From assembly GCF_007097365.1 (NCBI RefSeq), contig NZ_VJZR01000002.1, positions 143,464 to 207,463 on the forward strand: DNA of 64,000 bases. The letters are read 5' to 3'. Origin of the DNA: Flavobacterium franklandianum (GTDB taxonomy: Bacteria > Bacteroidota > Bacteroidia > Flavobacteriales > Flavobacteriaceae). Below the pieces are notes generated by a model. That model worked only from the letters and a program-made list of their open reading frames with translations, searched no databases and was not told the DNA's origin. The position numbers and the translations under genes are program-made. Numbering within the stretch: position 1 is the first letter of the stretch; every line of letters starts with the position of its first letter. Shown here piece after piece: positions 25,681 through 35,310 of this stretch.

Positions 25681-26635
25681 TTTTTTTGGGTTTGTATTTA
25701 GATTTTTCAAAAAGTTCTTTTGCATTCATTTTTAACATTTCTTTAAGTGGCACATCATTATTTTTCATATACGAGCGCACCATTTGCCAGCCTATCCAAG
25801 TGCCCACTCTTCCGGGAGACTCATTGTCAATTTCTAGGTAAAACTTAGAAAATGGAGCTGTATTTATAAAACGATTGCCCAATTTATGGTCGTCGCTATA
25901 CAGCAATTCATTCTCTAGAAAATACCGCCACATATAACCTTCATTTTCTTCGCACCATTTATTTTGTTCTAGTGTATATCCTATTTTGTCAGCATCAGTA
26001 TAACCAGGTAAAAGCAAGTCTTTTAGATATAATTCTTTTCCGTAATAAACCAGTTGACTCAATAAAGAGGTATCTGTAAGAGGAGCAATTTGTTGTGTCG
26101 AAAAACTCGAGACTACATCGGGAAGGATTTGTTTCTGCTCGAAATTTTGTTTTAAATAGTTGGGAAATTGATAAAATTTATGGTCTTTACCCAAATACAA
26201 TTCCAGCGAAATAATGACTAAACTATCGGTATAAATAACCTTGCTGTTATAATCCATTTCGGAAATTACTGTGATTACTTTTGGAGTTTTTGTCTCTGGG
26301 AAATAATATTTTATGTGTTTGAAGAGGGTGTTGAGTTCTTTTTGGACAGGCTCAAAATTGGAGTATTTTTTTTGAACTTCGGTATATAATTCTCTCCAAA
26401 GAGGATTTTGCATTTTGTTTAACCAAACGCTGTCTGGATTTCCTGGTGGAAAAAAGAAAGGGAATTGTTTTTTTAATTGGGCTATATCCTTTGGTGAAGT
26501 TTCAAAAAATAGCTTGTCGAAACGTTCTACTTTGATTTCTAACGGAATTTCTTCGACCGCTTTTTCTACTTTTGTTTTCTTATCGCAAGAAACTAAAGAG
26601 ATTGTTATAGCAAATATTAGAATTATTCTTTTCAT
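25670..26635 (-). CDS. gldB: Gliding motility lipoprotein GldB
   Basis: GldB is a membrane-anchored lipoprotein required for gliding in Flavobacterium. It has 321 residues. A lipoprotein signal peptide (MKRIILIFAITISLVSC) has its acylated Cys at 17. Family features are VERFDKLFFE, FPFFFPPGNPDSVW, the C-terminal ESPGRVGTWIGWQMVRSYM and NDVPLKEMLKM. The GTWIGWQMVRSYM block recalls DUF2268-type zinc-protease relatives, but no HExxH motif is visible, so it is probably not a peptidase. It is followed by gldC with an 11-base overlap. Confidence 0.96.
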   Translation of the reverse strand: MKRIILIFAITISLVSCDKKTKVEKAVEEIPLEIKVERFDKLFFETSPKDIAQLKKQFPFFFPPGNPDSVWLNKMQNPLWRELYTEVQKKYSNFEPVQKELNTLFKHIKYYFPETKTPKVITVISEMDYNSKVIYTDSLVIISLELYLGKDHKFYQFPNYLKQNFEQKQILPDVVSSFSTQQIAPLTDTSLLSQLVYYGKELYLKDLLLPGYTDADKIGYTLEQNKWCEENEGYMWRYFLENELLYSDDHKLGNRFINTAPFSKFYLEIDNESPGRVGTWIGWQMVRSYMKNNDVPLKEMLKMNAKELFEKSKYKPKKNGE

Positions 26636-26651
26636 TTTTATTTTTTGTTAA

Positions 26652-26725
26652 CTATAACGATGTAAATCCTTTACTTTTCATAAAAAAGAAAAGATTAAAA
26701 TGGATATCGGAAATAGCTCCTGAAA
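26652..26725 (+). repeat. Structured intergenic repeat, copy 1
   Basis: A hairpin with arms AATCcTTTaCTTTT (26665-26678) and AAAAGaAAAGATT, followed by a spacer and then GGAAATAGCTCCTGAAAATTA at 26709-26729 in outline (conserved tail GGAAATAGCTCC). The same layout occurs at 47600-47690 with different stem bases. It lies between the divergent gldB and nadE genes, immediately before the nadE -7 box. Confidence 0.6.
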
Positions 26726-26730
26726 ATTAT

Positions 26731-26738
26731 TATTTTTG
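26731..26738 (+). promoter_or_regulatory. -7 box for nadE
   Basis: TATTTTTG fits TAnnTTTG, 39 bases before the ATG at 26778. It contains the TTG at 26736 that a naive reading would use as the nadE start, which argues against that start. Confidence 0.6.
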
Positions 26739-26777
26739 CAAATATACAATACCTACATTTTAAAAACCCAAACTATT

Positions 26778-27584
26778 ATGTCTAAAATAAGTACTCTTCA
26801 AGTCGAGAAAGTAAATACGCATATTGTCAATTGGTTAATAACCTATGCTGAAAACGCAAAAGTTAATGGTTTTGTTGTGGGAATTTCTGGAGGAGTAGAT
26901 TCGGCTGTTACCTCAACACTTTGTGCGCAAACTGGATTGTCAACCTTGTGTGTAGAAATGCCTATTCATCAGGCGCCAAGTCACGTAAGTCGAGGTCGTG
27001 AACATATAGAACAATTGAAAAAAAGATTTCCAAATGTTACAAATGTTGAAGCAGATTTGACAACTATTTTTGATGGTTTCAAAACTATTGTTCCAATAGT
27101 ATCCGATTCGGATAAGGTAAATTTGTCTTTGGCCAATACTCGTGCCCGGTTGCGAATGGCGACTTTGTATTATTTTGCTGGAATTCACGGTCTTTTGGTA
27201 GCTGGTACAGGAAATAAAGTAGAAGATTTTGGAGTTGGTTTTTATACAAAATATGGTGATGGAGGAGTAGATTTGAGTCCAATTGCAGATTTGATGAAGT
27301 CGGATGTTTATGCTTTGGGCAAATATTTGCAAATTCCAAATTCAATATTAGAAGCGTCACCAACCGATGGATTATTTGGTGATGATAGAACAGATGAAGA
27401 TCAATTGGGTGCTAGTTATGATGAATTGGAGTGGGCCATGCTTGAGGAAGAAAAGGGCAAAATCAGCGAAAATTTTTCAGGAAGAGAAAAAACCGTTTTC
27501 GATATTTACAAAAAATTGAACACTATAAATCAACACAAAATGAATGAAATCCCAGTTTGTATTGTGTCAAACGATATTAAGTAG
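26778..27584 (+). CDS. nadE: NAD(+) synthetase
   Basis: NadE amidates nicotinic acid adenine dinucleotide to NAD+ with ATP. From the chosen ATG it has 268 residues: it is the short ammonia-dependent form, without an N-terminal glutaminase domain. The PP-loop motif GISGGVDSAVTS is near residue 34; RARLRMATLYYFA, GTGNKVEDFGVGFYTKYGDGG and DLSPIADLMKSDVY are conserved. The frame is open up to a TTG at 26736, but that codon lies in the promoter. It precedes the LuxR-type regulator by 87 bases. Confidence 0.97.
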   Translation: MSKISTLQVEKVNTHIVNWLITYAENAKVNGFVVGISGGVDSAVTSTLCAQTGLSTLCVEMPIHQAPSHVSRGREHIEQLKKRFPNVTNVEADLTTIFDGFKTIVPIVSDSDKVNLSLANTRARLRMATLYYFAGIHGLLVAGTGNKVEDFGVGFYTKYGDGGVDLSPIADLMKSDVYALGKYLQIPNSILEASPTDGLFGDDRTDEDQLGASYDELEWAMLEEEKGKISENFSGREKTVFDIYKKLNTINQHKMNEIPVCIVSNDIK

Positions 27585-27671
27585 TATTTTCCTAATATTT
27601 TTTGTGAGTTTAATAAAATTTTCATTAACTTTACTAATTCGTAAAATTGGGTAACTCTAAAAATTAATATT

Positions 27672-28301
27672 ATGATAAAAGTTTGTTTAGCAAATAATCA
27701 TCCAGTAGTGCATTTCGGGGTAAAATCGTATTTTAAAGATCACGATACTATTTCGATAGTTGCCAATGTAGGGAATTTTTTAATGGTAAGAGACATACTC
27801 CTGACTAAGGAGATTGATGTGTTAATCTTGGATCTTGAATTAGAGGGTCTTTCTAGTATTTTTGAAGTTAAAAATATTTTGAAAAATTTTCCAAAAACAA
27901 AAATCATTATATTTAGTGATCTTTCAGAACAAATTTATGCGCCAAATGCTATAAAAGCGGGTGTTTCTGGATTTGTTTCTCAAAAAGAAAAATTAGAAAC
28001 CTTAGGTCAGGCAATTGTAAAAGTGAATCAAGGTAAAATAATAATTGACGAAACCGTTAAGAAAAACCTTGCGCTGATTGCTAAACAAAACAAGAGCGAG
28101 CGTTTATACCGTAAACTTTCCAATCGTGAAGTTGAGGTTTTACGCTATTTAAGTGATGGTAAAAAGAATAATGAAATTTCTAAAATCCTTGGACTTAACG
28201 AAAAAACAATAAGTACTTATAAATTAAGATTGTTGCAAAAATTAAACGTTACGAACCTAGTAGATTTAGTAAACAAGGCAAAAACCCTAGAAATAGTTTA
28301 A
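27672..28301 (+). CDS. LuxR/NarL-type response regulator, atypical receiver
   Basis: A 209-residue DNA-binding protein: receiver domain (about 1-120) and a C-terminal LuxR-type helix-turn-helix (about 143-205, LSNREVEVLRYLSDGK and ISKILGLNEKTISTYK). In the receiver the phospho-acceptor Asp is present (VLILDLELEG), but the acidic pair normally at the end of the first strand is replaced by Asn-Asn in CLANNHPVV. The conserved Thr/Ser (IIFSDL) and a Lys (VSQKEK) are present. It may therefore be weakly or not phosphorylated. No partner kinase adjoins it. Its end overlaps the convergent dnaG end by four bases. Confidence 0.9.
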   Translation: MIKVCLANNHPVVHFGVKSYFKDHDTISIVANVGNFLMVRDILLTKEIDVLILDLELEGLSSIFEVKNILKNFPKTKIIIFSDLSEQIYAPNAIKAGVSGFVSQKEKLETLGQAIVKVNQGKIIIDETVKKNLALIAKQNKSERLYRKLSNREVEVLRYLSDGKKNNEISKILGLNEKTISTYKLRLLQKLNVTNLVDLVNKAKTLEIV

Positions 28302-30274
28302 CTATAGCGAGACATTACTCTACCCAATTTTTTTGAAAAAGAATTAATTAGTTTATAGTAATCCATTGCCATAGATAAAGGCTCTATATTATCTGAATCC
28401 GGTTCAGAAGATATAGAGCTTTTTATTTCTTCTATAATTTTATCTACTAAATACCAACGCATAGTCAAGATGGTTTCAGAAACATATTGACTAATTGAAT
28501 CGGCTTTAGTTTTTGGAAAAATATTTTGCCCTTCCCAATTATGCAAAACTACGCGTTCATCTTCCATTAAAATATCAGTTACTTCCTGTGCAAAGTCAGG
28601 CTGTAAGTGCATTAAATACAACTCTATACTGAAGTTTTCGTTTTGAAGGTAATAATTTATCAAATTATTAAATATATCCCTAAATAAAGGATTTGCCAAC
28701 TCGACTTCATCTTCCTGCAAGCTCAAATAGATTCTTTGAAAAACTTTGTATTCTTTCTTTTCAATTACATTTTCTATTTCGCCTACTTCATTTGCTTTTA
28801 AAAGAACATCTTCAAACACTTCCGTTTTATTTCCATAAAGCAAAAGAATTTCAATGATTTTACGTTCTAAACCATAGAGAATATCAATTTTTTGTACCTG
28901 GGCTGGCGCTTCATTTTTTACTACTTCAAAAGCTTTTTGATCTTGTTTTTGTTTTTTTCCAACCTCAGCAACATCTTTTTGAACCAATTGTGCTAAAGTG
29001 CTTACCAAAACCTGCTCCGAAATATCCATAATTCGAGAACATTCCTGAATGTAGATTTCGCGTTGTATTCTATCTGGAATCTTGGAAATACTCACCACCA
29101 TATCCCGAATTAAATCGGCTTTTTTTATCGGATCATTTTTGGCATCATTCATCAACATAGATGCTTTGAATTGGATAAAATCTTTAGCATTTTCATCTAA
29201 ATATTTAACTAATTCCTCATAAGGGGTTTTCTTGGCAAAACTATCAGGATCTTCTCCGTCAGGAAACGAACATACTTTCACGTTCATTCCTTCCTCCAGA
29301 ATCAAGTCTATTCCCCGAACGGAAGCCCGCAATCCAGCAGCATCACCGTCAAAAAGAACTGTAATATTTTTCGTCAATCTGTTGATTAATCGAATTTGGT
29401 CTGGCGTCAAAGCCGTTCCAGATGAAGCAACTACATTTTCTATTCCGGCTTGATTGAACTGGATTACATCCGTGTAACCTTCGACCAAATAGCAATTATT
29501 TTGTTTGGCAATAGCTTGTTTGGCTTGGAAGATTCCATACAAAACTTTGCTCTTGTGGTAAATATCACTTTCGGGCGAATTGAGGTATTTTGCAGCTTTT
29601 TTGTCGTTGGTCAAAATTCTTCCTCCAAAACCCAAAATCCTTCCCGACATACTTTGAATAGGAAACATTACACGTCCTTTAAAACGGTCGAATGGTCTGT
29701 CATCTTTAGGAATTGTCAATCCTGTGCTTTCTAAAAATTCTAATTTATATCCTTTTCCTAAGGCTTCTTTGGTTAAAGCATCCCAAGTTTCGGGTGAATA
29801 TCCAAGCACAAATTTCTTAATAGTTTCGCTTGTAAAACCTCTTTCTTTGAAATAGGAAAGACCTATAGCTTTGCCTTCTTCGGAGTGTAAAAGTGTATTG
29901 TGAAAATAATCTTTGGCAAATTCAGAAACCAAATACATACTTTCGCGAACATCGGTATTGGCTTTTTCTTCGTCGGTTTGTTCCGTTTCTTCGATTTCGA
30001 TATTGTATTTATTGGCTAAATATCGAATAGCTTCGGGATAGGTAAAATGCGAGTGTTCCATTAGGAAAGCTACAGCATTTCCGCCTTTTCCAGAACTAAA
30101 ATCTTTCCAGATTCCTTTTGCAGGCGAAACCATAAACGATGGAGAACGCTCATCTGAGAACGGACTCAAGCCTTTGAAATTACTCCCAGCGCGTTTCAAT
30201 TGTACAAAATCACCAATAACTTCCTCAACTCGAGCAGTTTCGAAAACGATGTCTATAGATGCTTTTGAAATCAA
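28298..30274 (-). CDS. dnaG: DNA primase DnaG, zinc ligands lost
   Basis: DnaG makes RNA primers at the replication fork, working with the DnaB helicase. It has 658 residues. The N-terminal CHC2-type fold is recognisable (FKGLSPFSDERSPSF.. GKGGNAVAFLMEH), but the four zinc ligands are S37, S40, D58 and S61 instead of Cys/His/Cys/Cys. The RNA-polymerase core has the Toprim motifs VEGYTD and LFDGDAAG. A C-terminal region of about 220 residues should bind helicase. The start is TTG at 30274, read as ISKASIDIVFETARVEEVI; this keeps the family N-terminus. No rpsU or rpoD adjoins it. Confidence 0.96.
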   Translation of the reverse strand: MISKASIDIVFETARVEEVIGDFVQLKRAGSNFKGLSPFSDERSPSFMVSPAKGIWKDFSSGKGGNAVAFLMEHSHFTYPEAIRYLANKYNIEIEETEQTDEEKANTDVRESMYLVSEFAKDYFHNTLLHSEEGKAIGLSYFKERGFTSETIKKFVLGYSPETWDALTKEALGKGYKLEFLESTGLTIPKDDRPFDRFKGRVMFPIQSMSGRILGFGGRILTNDKKAAKYLNSPESDIYHKSKVLYGIFQAKQAIAKQNNCYLVEGYTDVIQFNQAGIENVVASSGTALTPDQIRLINRLTKNITVLFDGDAAGLRASVRGIDLILEEGMNVKVCSFPDGEDPDSFAKKTPYEELVKYLDENAKDFIQFKASMLMNDAKNDPIKKADLIRDMVVSISKIPDRIQREIYIQECSRIMDISEQVLVSTLAQLVQKDVAEVGKKQKQDQKAFEVVKNEAPAQVQKIDILYGLERKIIEILLLYGNKTEVFEDVLLKANEVGEIENVIEKKEYKVFQRIYLSLQEDEVELANPLFRDIFNNLINYYLQNENFSIELYLMHLQPDFAQEVTDILMEDERVVLHNWEGQNIFPKTKADSISQYVSETILTMRWYLVDKIIEEIKSSISSEPDSDNIEPLSMAMDYYKLINSFSKKLGRVMSRYS

Positions 30275-30590
30275 TTTATATATTTTTGAAAGCCAAAGTT
30301 ACAAAGTTTAATTTTACTAAATTATCTATTGTAACAAATAAAAACTTAACTTTAATTAAATTTAAATCTGTAGAGATAAAGACATAAAAATATTGATTCT
30401 ATTTTTAGATACATCTCACAAGAAATTATTCTTTTGATTTTATACCTAATGTTTCATAGTTTTACGACTCTCAAAGTATTAATTTATAACGAAATAAATA
30501 TTAACTTGCATAATTGTTTTCCAAATTACAATAATCACTTTATTGCCCCCTAAAATGATTATATGAGCAGAACCTATAATCAATATTAAA
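30275..30590. other. Divergent gap, dnaG / PAS kinase
   Basis: 316 AT-rich bases. The only signal I can support is the leftward dnaG -7 box at 30294-30301. I see no convincing promoter for the rightward kinase, no hairpin and no small ORF. Confidence 0.5.
30294..30301 (-). promoter_or_regulatory. -7 box for dnaG
   Basis: TAACTTTG on the minus strand fits TAnnTTTG. It lies 20 bases upstream of the TTG start of dnaG and supports that start. Confidence 0.55.
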
Positions 30591-33500
30591 ATGAATCCAG
30601 AAGCATATAAATTGTCTGATGCAATAAATTTTCAGCAAGAATTCAATGATATTTTATCATTCATTTCTGAAATATGCGAAGTACCTCATGTATTAATAAG
30701 TCAAGTAGATAATGAAGTCCCTATTATTAAGGCTCAAATAGGTCTGGAACTCAAATCTATTCCTCAAGAAATTGTATTAAATATCATTTCTGTTATTGAA
30801 CAAAATACAATTATAACAGTTTCAAAAAATAAAGTTTCTACAAAAAAATCCTTCGAATTCTTTATTGGTTTCCCTTTATGTAATGATGACAATCTACCTG
30901 TAAGAACCCTTTGCCTTTTTGACGTAAAATCCCGAAAACTTTCCTCAATCCAATTAAAAACTTTAAGTATTGCTGCAAAACAAATTCAATCTTTTTTAAG
31001 TCAATTTCAGAAAAACCAAGATCTTCTGAAACTGTTAAAACTAAAAGAAACCCAATTTCAATTATTTATTGACAATTCAAAAGAAATTTTTTACGAACTT
31101 AATACAGAAGGAGTCATCATCTATGTGTCGAATAATTGGACTACTTTTCTTGGCTATGAACTCGACGAAGTGATAGGTAAAAGCATCAGCTTGTTTTTGC
31201 ATCCTGAGGATTTGGAAATAGTTACTGCTTTTTTAAATAATAAAATTGAAATAGGGGAAAATAAAATTACCTATAGAATCTTGCACAAAGAGGGTCAGTA
31301 CACCTGGCACACTTCTAGTTTTAAATTATCAGAAAAAAATGGGGAAATTATTTACATTGGAAACTGTAGAGATATTACGGAACACATTGAAATACAACAA
31401 AAAATATTGCAACAAAAAGAATTTTATGAAAAAATACTAGATCAAGTCCCAACAGATGTAGCTGCTTTTGACCAAGATCACAGATACCTATATCTGAATC
31501 AAGCTGCCATAAAAGACAATGAACTTCGAAAATTCATTATAGGAAAAGATGATTTTGAATATGCAAAACACACTGGAAGGGATGATTCCTCGGCAAAAAA
31601 AAGACGTGCAAAGTTCTTGCAAGCTATGGAATTTAAAAATTTGATTCAATGGGAGGACTGCATCACTAGTCCATATACCGGCTTGACTTCTTATCACACC
31701 CGAAAATTGAATCCGGTTTTCCATAAAGATGGTACTTTTGAAATGATGATTGGATTTGGAGTTGACATCACCCAAAGCAAAAAAGCACAAGAAGAAATCC
31801 TTAAAAGCAAGCAACTTCTGAGTAGCATTATGGATAATGTTGCTGTCGGAATATTGGTGCAAGGGCCTGAATCTGAAATTTTGGAGAACAATAAAGCCGC
31901 TTGTGAAATGCTAGGTCTTACCAATGATCAATTGATTGGCAAGACCTCGTTTGATAAACTTTGGAAAATAATTCACCTTGACGGTTCCGATTTTCTTCCT
32001 GAAGATAATCCTGTGCCTATGGCAATTAAATTATTGAAACCGGTAAAAAATGTAGTTATGGGTGTTTATCGCCCCATTTCTATGGATATGGTTTGGCTTT
32101 TAGTTGATGCCATACCGGTATTTGATGACTCAGGAATATTGCTATATGTTGTATGCTCGTTTAATGATATCACTGAACTTAAAAAGATTGAAGACAAATT
32201 AAAAATAAGCAATGAGCGCTTTACATACTCTAGCGAAGCTACTTCGGATGCTATTTGGGATTGGAATATATTAAATGACGATATTTTTGTTGGAGCCAGC
32301 TATTCTAATCTATTTGGGCACAAGTTTAAGGACAATATGATTAAAGGTCAAGTATGCGAAAATTTTGTGCATCCAGAAGATAGAAAATCCTGTTTTATAA
32401 ACTTAGAGAATACTTTAAGAAATAAAACTATTACTAAATGGTCTGATGAATATCGCTATTTAAAATCAGATGGAAGTTATGCTTATGTTCATGATAAAGC
32501 AATAATAATTAGAGATGAAAAAGGTAAAGCAATCCGAATGATTGGAGCAATGCAAGACATCACTAACAAGAAAAGACTGGAAGATGAATTGAGGCAAAGT
32601 GAAGAGCAGTTTAAAGGAGCCTTTGAACATTCGCCAGTAGGAATGGCATTAGTTGACATTGAAGGATATTATACAGAAGTAAATGATATACTTTGTGAAA
32701 TGCTAGGTTATTCTAACCAAGAAATGAAATCATTAACATTTCAAGAAATAACATATTATATTGACTTAGAAGTTGACTTAGAACATAAAAAAAGTTTAGA
32801 TTCGGGCAACACTACCAACTTCAACTCTGAAAAAAGGTTTATTAAAAAAAATAATTCTCTTGTATGGACATACAATTCTGTTTCATTGGTGAAAAATAGT
32901 AAAAATGAAACCTACTACATCGTTCAAATCATTGACATCACAAAAAGAAAAGAAATAGAGCTTCAAAACAAATTATTAATCGAAGAGAATAATAAAAACA
33001 GAACCATTCAACTTAATGAGGCTAAAAATATGTATCGTTTTTTAGCAGAAAATTCAGTTGATTTAATATGTTTACATAATTTAGACACTTCATTTCAATA
33101 TGTTTCTCCTTCTGTCATAAACATCTTGGGATATACTCCTGAAGAAATGGTTGGAAAATCCCCTATGGATTATGCTCATCCTGAAGAATTAAAACACCTC
33201 CAAGACAGTTTTATGGGTTTTATTGACGAGAAAGTAAACGACTTCACGATTGCAAGATTTTTGAATAAAGATGGAAAATATATATGGCTGGAAACCAAAG
33301 CCAATATTATAAAAGAAAAAGGTGTAAATACAGGATTTCAGTCTAGTAGCCGTGACGTAACGACAAGGAAAATTGAAGAAGAAATTATTAAAAAAACCTT
33401 GGAAAAAGAAAGAGAACTCAATGAATTACGATCAAATTTAGTCTCTACCGTTTCCCACGAATTCAGAACTCCAATGACTACCATAAGAACAAGTGCTGAA

Positions 33501-34112
33501 CTGATTTCTATTTATCTTGAAGGTCAAACTTTTGAAAAAAAACCACGATTAGAGAAACAATTAATGACGATTACTGGAGAAATTGATAGAATAGTTGAAC
33601 TGATGAATTCAGTGTTAACCATTTCAAGAGATGATGCTGGAAAAACTAACTTCAACCCTGTTTCAGTTGATTTAAAACAACTTTGTATTGATGTAATTGA
33701 AACTAGTTTTGATAATCAGAAGGATGGAAGCAAAGTGCAAACATTTTTTAAGGGAACTAATTTTCGTGTTTTTGCAGATAAAAATTTGATGGAATACTCA
33801 ATTTTCAATTTATTAAATAATGCTTTCAAATATTCTGTAGGTTCTGGAAATATCCTAATGAACCTTTTGACGACCTCATCAAAAGTTGTTCTTGAAATTA
33901 TTGATTTTGGAATAGGAATACCTGACGAAGACCAACCTAAATTATTTAATACTTTTTTTAGAGCAAGCAACACCAATGGAATATCAGGGACAGGTTTAGG
34001 GCTTTATATTGTCAAAACCTTCACCGAAAAAAATTCAGGAAATATAAAATTAGAAAGCAATTTAGGAAAAGGAACTAAAGTAAGCTTGCAATTCCCTTTG
34101 CAGAAACCTTAA
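30591..34112 (+). CDS. Multi-PAS sensor histidine kinase
   Basis: A 1173-residue soluble kinase without transmembrane segments. A GAF-like N-terminus (about 10-145) is followed by six PAS units (roughly 155-270, 280-400, 405-535, 545-665, 670-785, 815-930), several ending in the typical GxxxDIT motif with PAC-type sequence. The HisKA H-box is STVSHEFRTPMTTIR, with the phospho-acceptor His. The HATPase domain has N-box LLNNAFKYS, G1 DFGIGIPDED and G2 GTGLGLYIV. No receiver is fused. It is monocistronic, lies divergent to dnaG, and may signal to the AraC-type regulator or the receiver-kinase protein downstream. The sensed signal is unknown; cytosolic cues such as redox or gas are typical of PAS arrays. 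Confidence 0.93.
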   Translation: MNPEAYKLSDAINFQQEFNDILSFISEICEVPHVLISQVDNEVPIIKAQIGLELKSIPQEIVLNIISVIEQNTIITVSKNKVSTKKSFEFFIGFPLCNDDNLPVRTLCLFDVKSRKLSSIQLKTLSIAAKQIQSFLSQFQKNQDLLKLLKLKETQFQLFIDNSKEIFYELNTEGVIIYVSNNWTTFLGYELDEVIGKSISLFLHPEDLEIVTAFLNNKIEIGENKITYRILHKEGQYTWHTSSFKLSEKNGEIIYIGNCRDITEHIEIQQKILQQKEFYEKILDQVPTDVAAFDQDHRYLYLNQAAIKDNELRKFIIGKDDFEYAKHTGRDDSSAKKRRAKFLQAMEFKNLIQWEDCITSPYTGLTSYHTRKLNPVFHKDGTFEMMIGFGVDITQSKKAQEEILKSKQLLSSIMDNVAVGILVQGPESEILENNKAACEMLGLTNDQLIGKTSFDKLWKIIHLDGSDFLPEDNPVPMAIKLLKPVKNVVMGVYRPISMDMVWLLVDAIPVFDDSGILLYVVCSFNDITELKKIEDKLKISNERFTYSSEATSDAIWDWNILNDDIFVGASYSNLFGHKFKDNMIKGQVCENFVHPEDRKSCFINLENTLRNKTITKWSDEYRYLKSDGSYAYVHDKAIIIRDEKGKAIRMIGAMQDITNKKRLEDELRQSEEQFKGAFEHSPVGMALVDIEGYYTEVNDILCEMLGYSNQEMKSLTFQEITYYIDLEVDLEHKKSLDSGNTTNFNSEKRFIKKNNSLVWTYNSVSLVKNSKNETYYIVQIIDITKRKEIELQNKLLIEENNKNRTIQLNEAKNMYRFLAENSVDLICLHNLDTSFQYVSPSVINILGYTPEEMVGKSPMDYAHPEELKHLQDSFMGFIDEKVNDFTIARFLNKDGKYIWLETKANIIKEKGVNTGFQSSSRDVTTRKIEEEIIKKTLEKERELNELRSNLVSTVSHEFRTPMTTIRTSAELISIYLEGQTFEKKPRLEKQLMTITGEIDRIVELMNSVLTISRDDAGKTNFNPVSVDLKQLCIDVIETSFDNQKDGSKVQTFFKGTNFRVFADKNLMEYSIFNLLNNAFKYSVGSGNILMNLLTTSSKVVLEIIDFGIGIPDEDQPKLFNTFFRASNTNGISGTGLGLYIVKTFTEKNSGNIKLESNLGKGTKVSLQFPLQKP

Positions 34113-34580
34113 AAAAGGGTTAAGTCATTCATTATTGATGGTGAAATAAATTAAAATAAACAATTAGTGAAATTGTTTGCGATTTCTGAATTTGAAGTAA
34201 ATGATTGATTCCAAAGGCGGATTGAAAGTGTTAAAAAGTTCTATAAATACAGAAAAATGAGACTGTTTCTGATGTAAATATGATCAAATTATAGTGTTGT
34301 GGATTTATTTATAGAACAGCAAAAAAGACTGATGGAACAAATGTTGCTGGGGTGTTTTAGCAGTAAGAATTGAACTAGTGAATCGATAAAGAGGCGCTTC
34401 ATTCCGAATCAAAGTGTATTTTATGAAACTTTTATTTTGGCCAATTCAAAATGTTGTAGAAGTTTATTTTTGGTTTAAAATAAGTGTAATAGTCAAAAAT
34501 AGTTGATAAAGAAGTGGTAAGTCGTATAAAACGAATGTTGTAATATTTCTAATTAGATTACATGAAAATTAAGAAATTAA
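34113..34580. other. Long gap, possibly a decayed gene
   Basis: 468 bases between the PAS kinase and the first small membrane protein. A + strand frame around 34293-34476 reads like protein (VDLFIEQQKRLMEQMLLG..) but is broken by a TGA at 34371 and closed by TAA at 34476. I cannot match it to a family. No RNA gene, repeat or strong terminator is seen. Confidence 0.3.
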
Positions 34581-35015
34581 TTAAACTTTTTTATAGTCAT
34601 TTTTAAAAAAAGAGACATAATATACGGCATAGGGTTCGTCTTTTTTTGACAATCTCAATTTCTTAAAACCTAATTGGCGCATATTAATATACAATACATA
34701 ATTGTAATTTTCTATCGAAAGAGAAATTATACTTAATGCTATAGTAATTATAAATAAAAAAATATTCCAGAGAGAATTTATTTCAAAATAATCAGTTAAA
34801 AAGGAATAAATTAATATGGTTAATAGGCATAAAAAGATGTTTATCGAAAAGTTTCTTTTTTTTAGAAATCTAACATTTGAAATTTCATTCAAGCTAAAAA
34901 CTTTTTCTCCCTCTTTATGATTCATAACAAAATGATTTTCATACAGACTAAAGAGTGACGTTTTTAACATGCCATACTTCGTGTTTTGAGCTTTATTTTC
35001 AAAAATTGTATTCAT
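34581..35015 (-). CDS. Small membrane protein, PH-like, paralogue A
   Basis: A 144-residue protein of unknown function. Short beta-like segments (LKTSLFSLYENHFVMNH, EKVFSLNEISNVRFLKKRN) are followed by two transmembrane helices (about 59-73 and 80-100) and a C-terminal strand-rich tail (NYVLYINMRQLGFKKLRLSKKD). This pattern, PH-like strands around a helical hairpin, recalls bacterial PH-domain membrane proteins, but that is inference. It is clearly homologous to the protein at 35661-36104: both share NFSLNEI/NLSEITNVR, KKRNF, SIENY(N/T)YVL and KLRLSKKD. It belongs to the duplicated cassette described at 34581-36700. Confidence 0.8.
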   Translation of the reverse strand: MNTIFENKAQNTKYGMLKTSLFSLYENHFVMNHKEGEKVFSLNEISNVRFLKKRNFSINIFLCLLTILIYSFLTDYFEINSLWNIFLFIITIALSIISLSIENYNYVLYINMRQLGFKKLRLSKKDEPYAVYYVSFFKNDYKKV

Positions 35016-35310
35016 AATTTTTAGGAAATATTATTTATTTCTATTCTGGACTCAAGCAGCTCATTAATTTCTTCGTCATTATCTCCAAATAACAATAATA
35101 AAATATAATTCAATAAACTGCAAAATGGCAAGGCATATATTCTATATCTTGACTCAAAAATATAATGTAAAATGATAAAAAAAATATTTTAACGTATGCT
35201 TTAAAAAAAAATGCACATAAGTTAAAATGCCATACATAAAACAATTCTGAAAAGATTTAATCCCCATAACTAAGAGTCATATAGAGTAATTATGTTTTAT
35301 ATTTTATAAG

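Noticed and set aside
25681-25725. Upstream extension of GldC
   Set aside because: It overlaps the end of gldB and adds residues without family support; the ATG at 25680 fits.
26736-26777. TTG start adding 14 residues to NadE
   Set aside because: The codon is inside the TATTTTTG promoter box, so it cannot be in the message.
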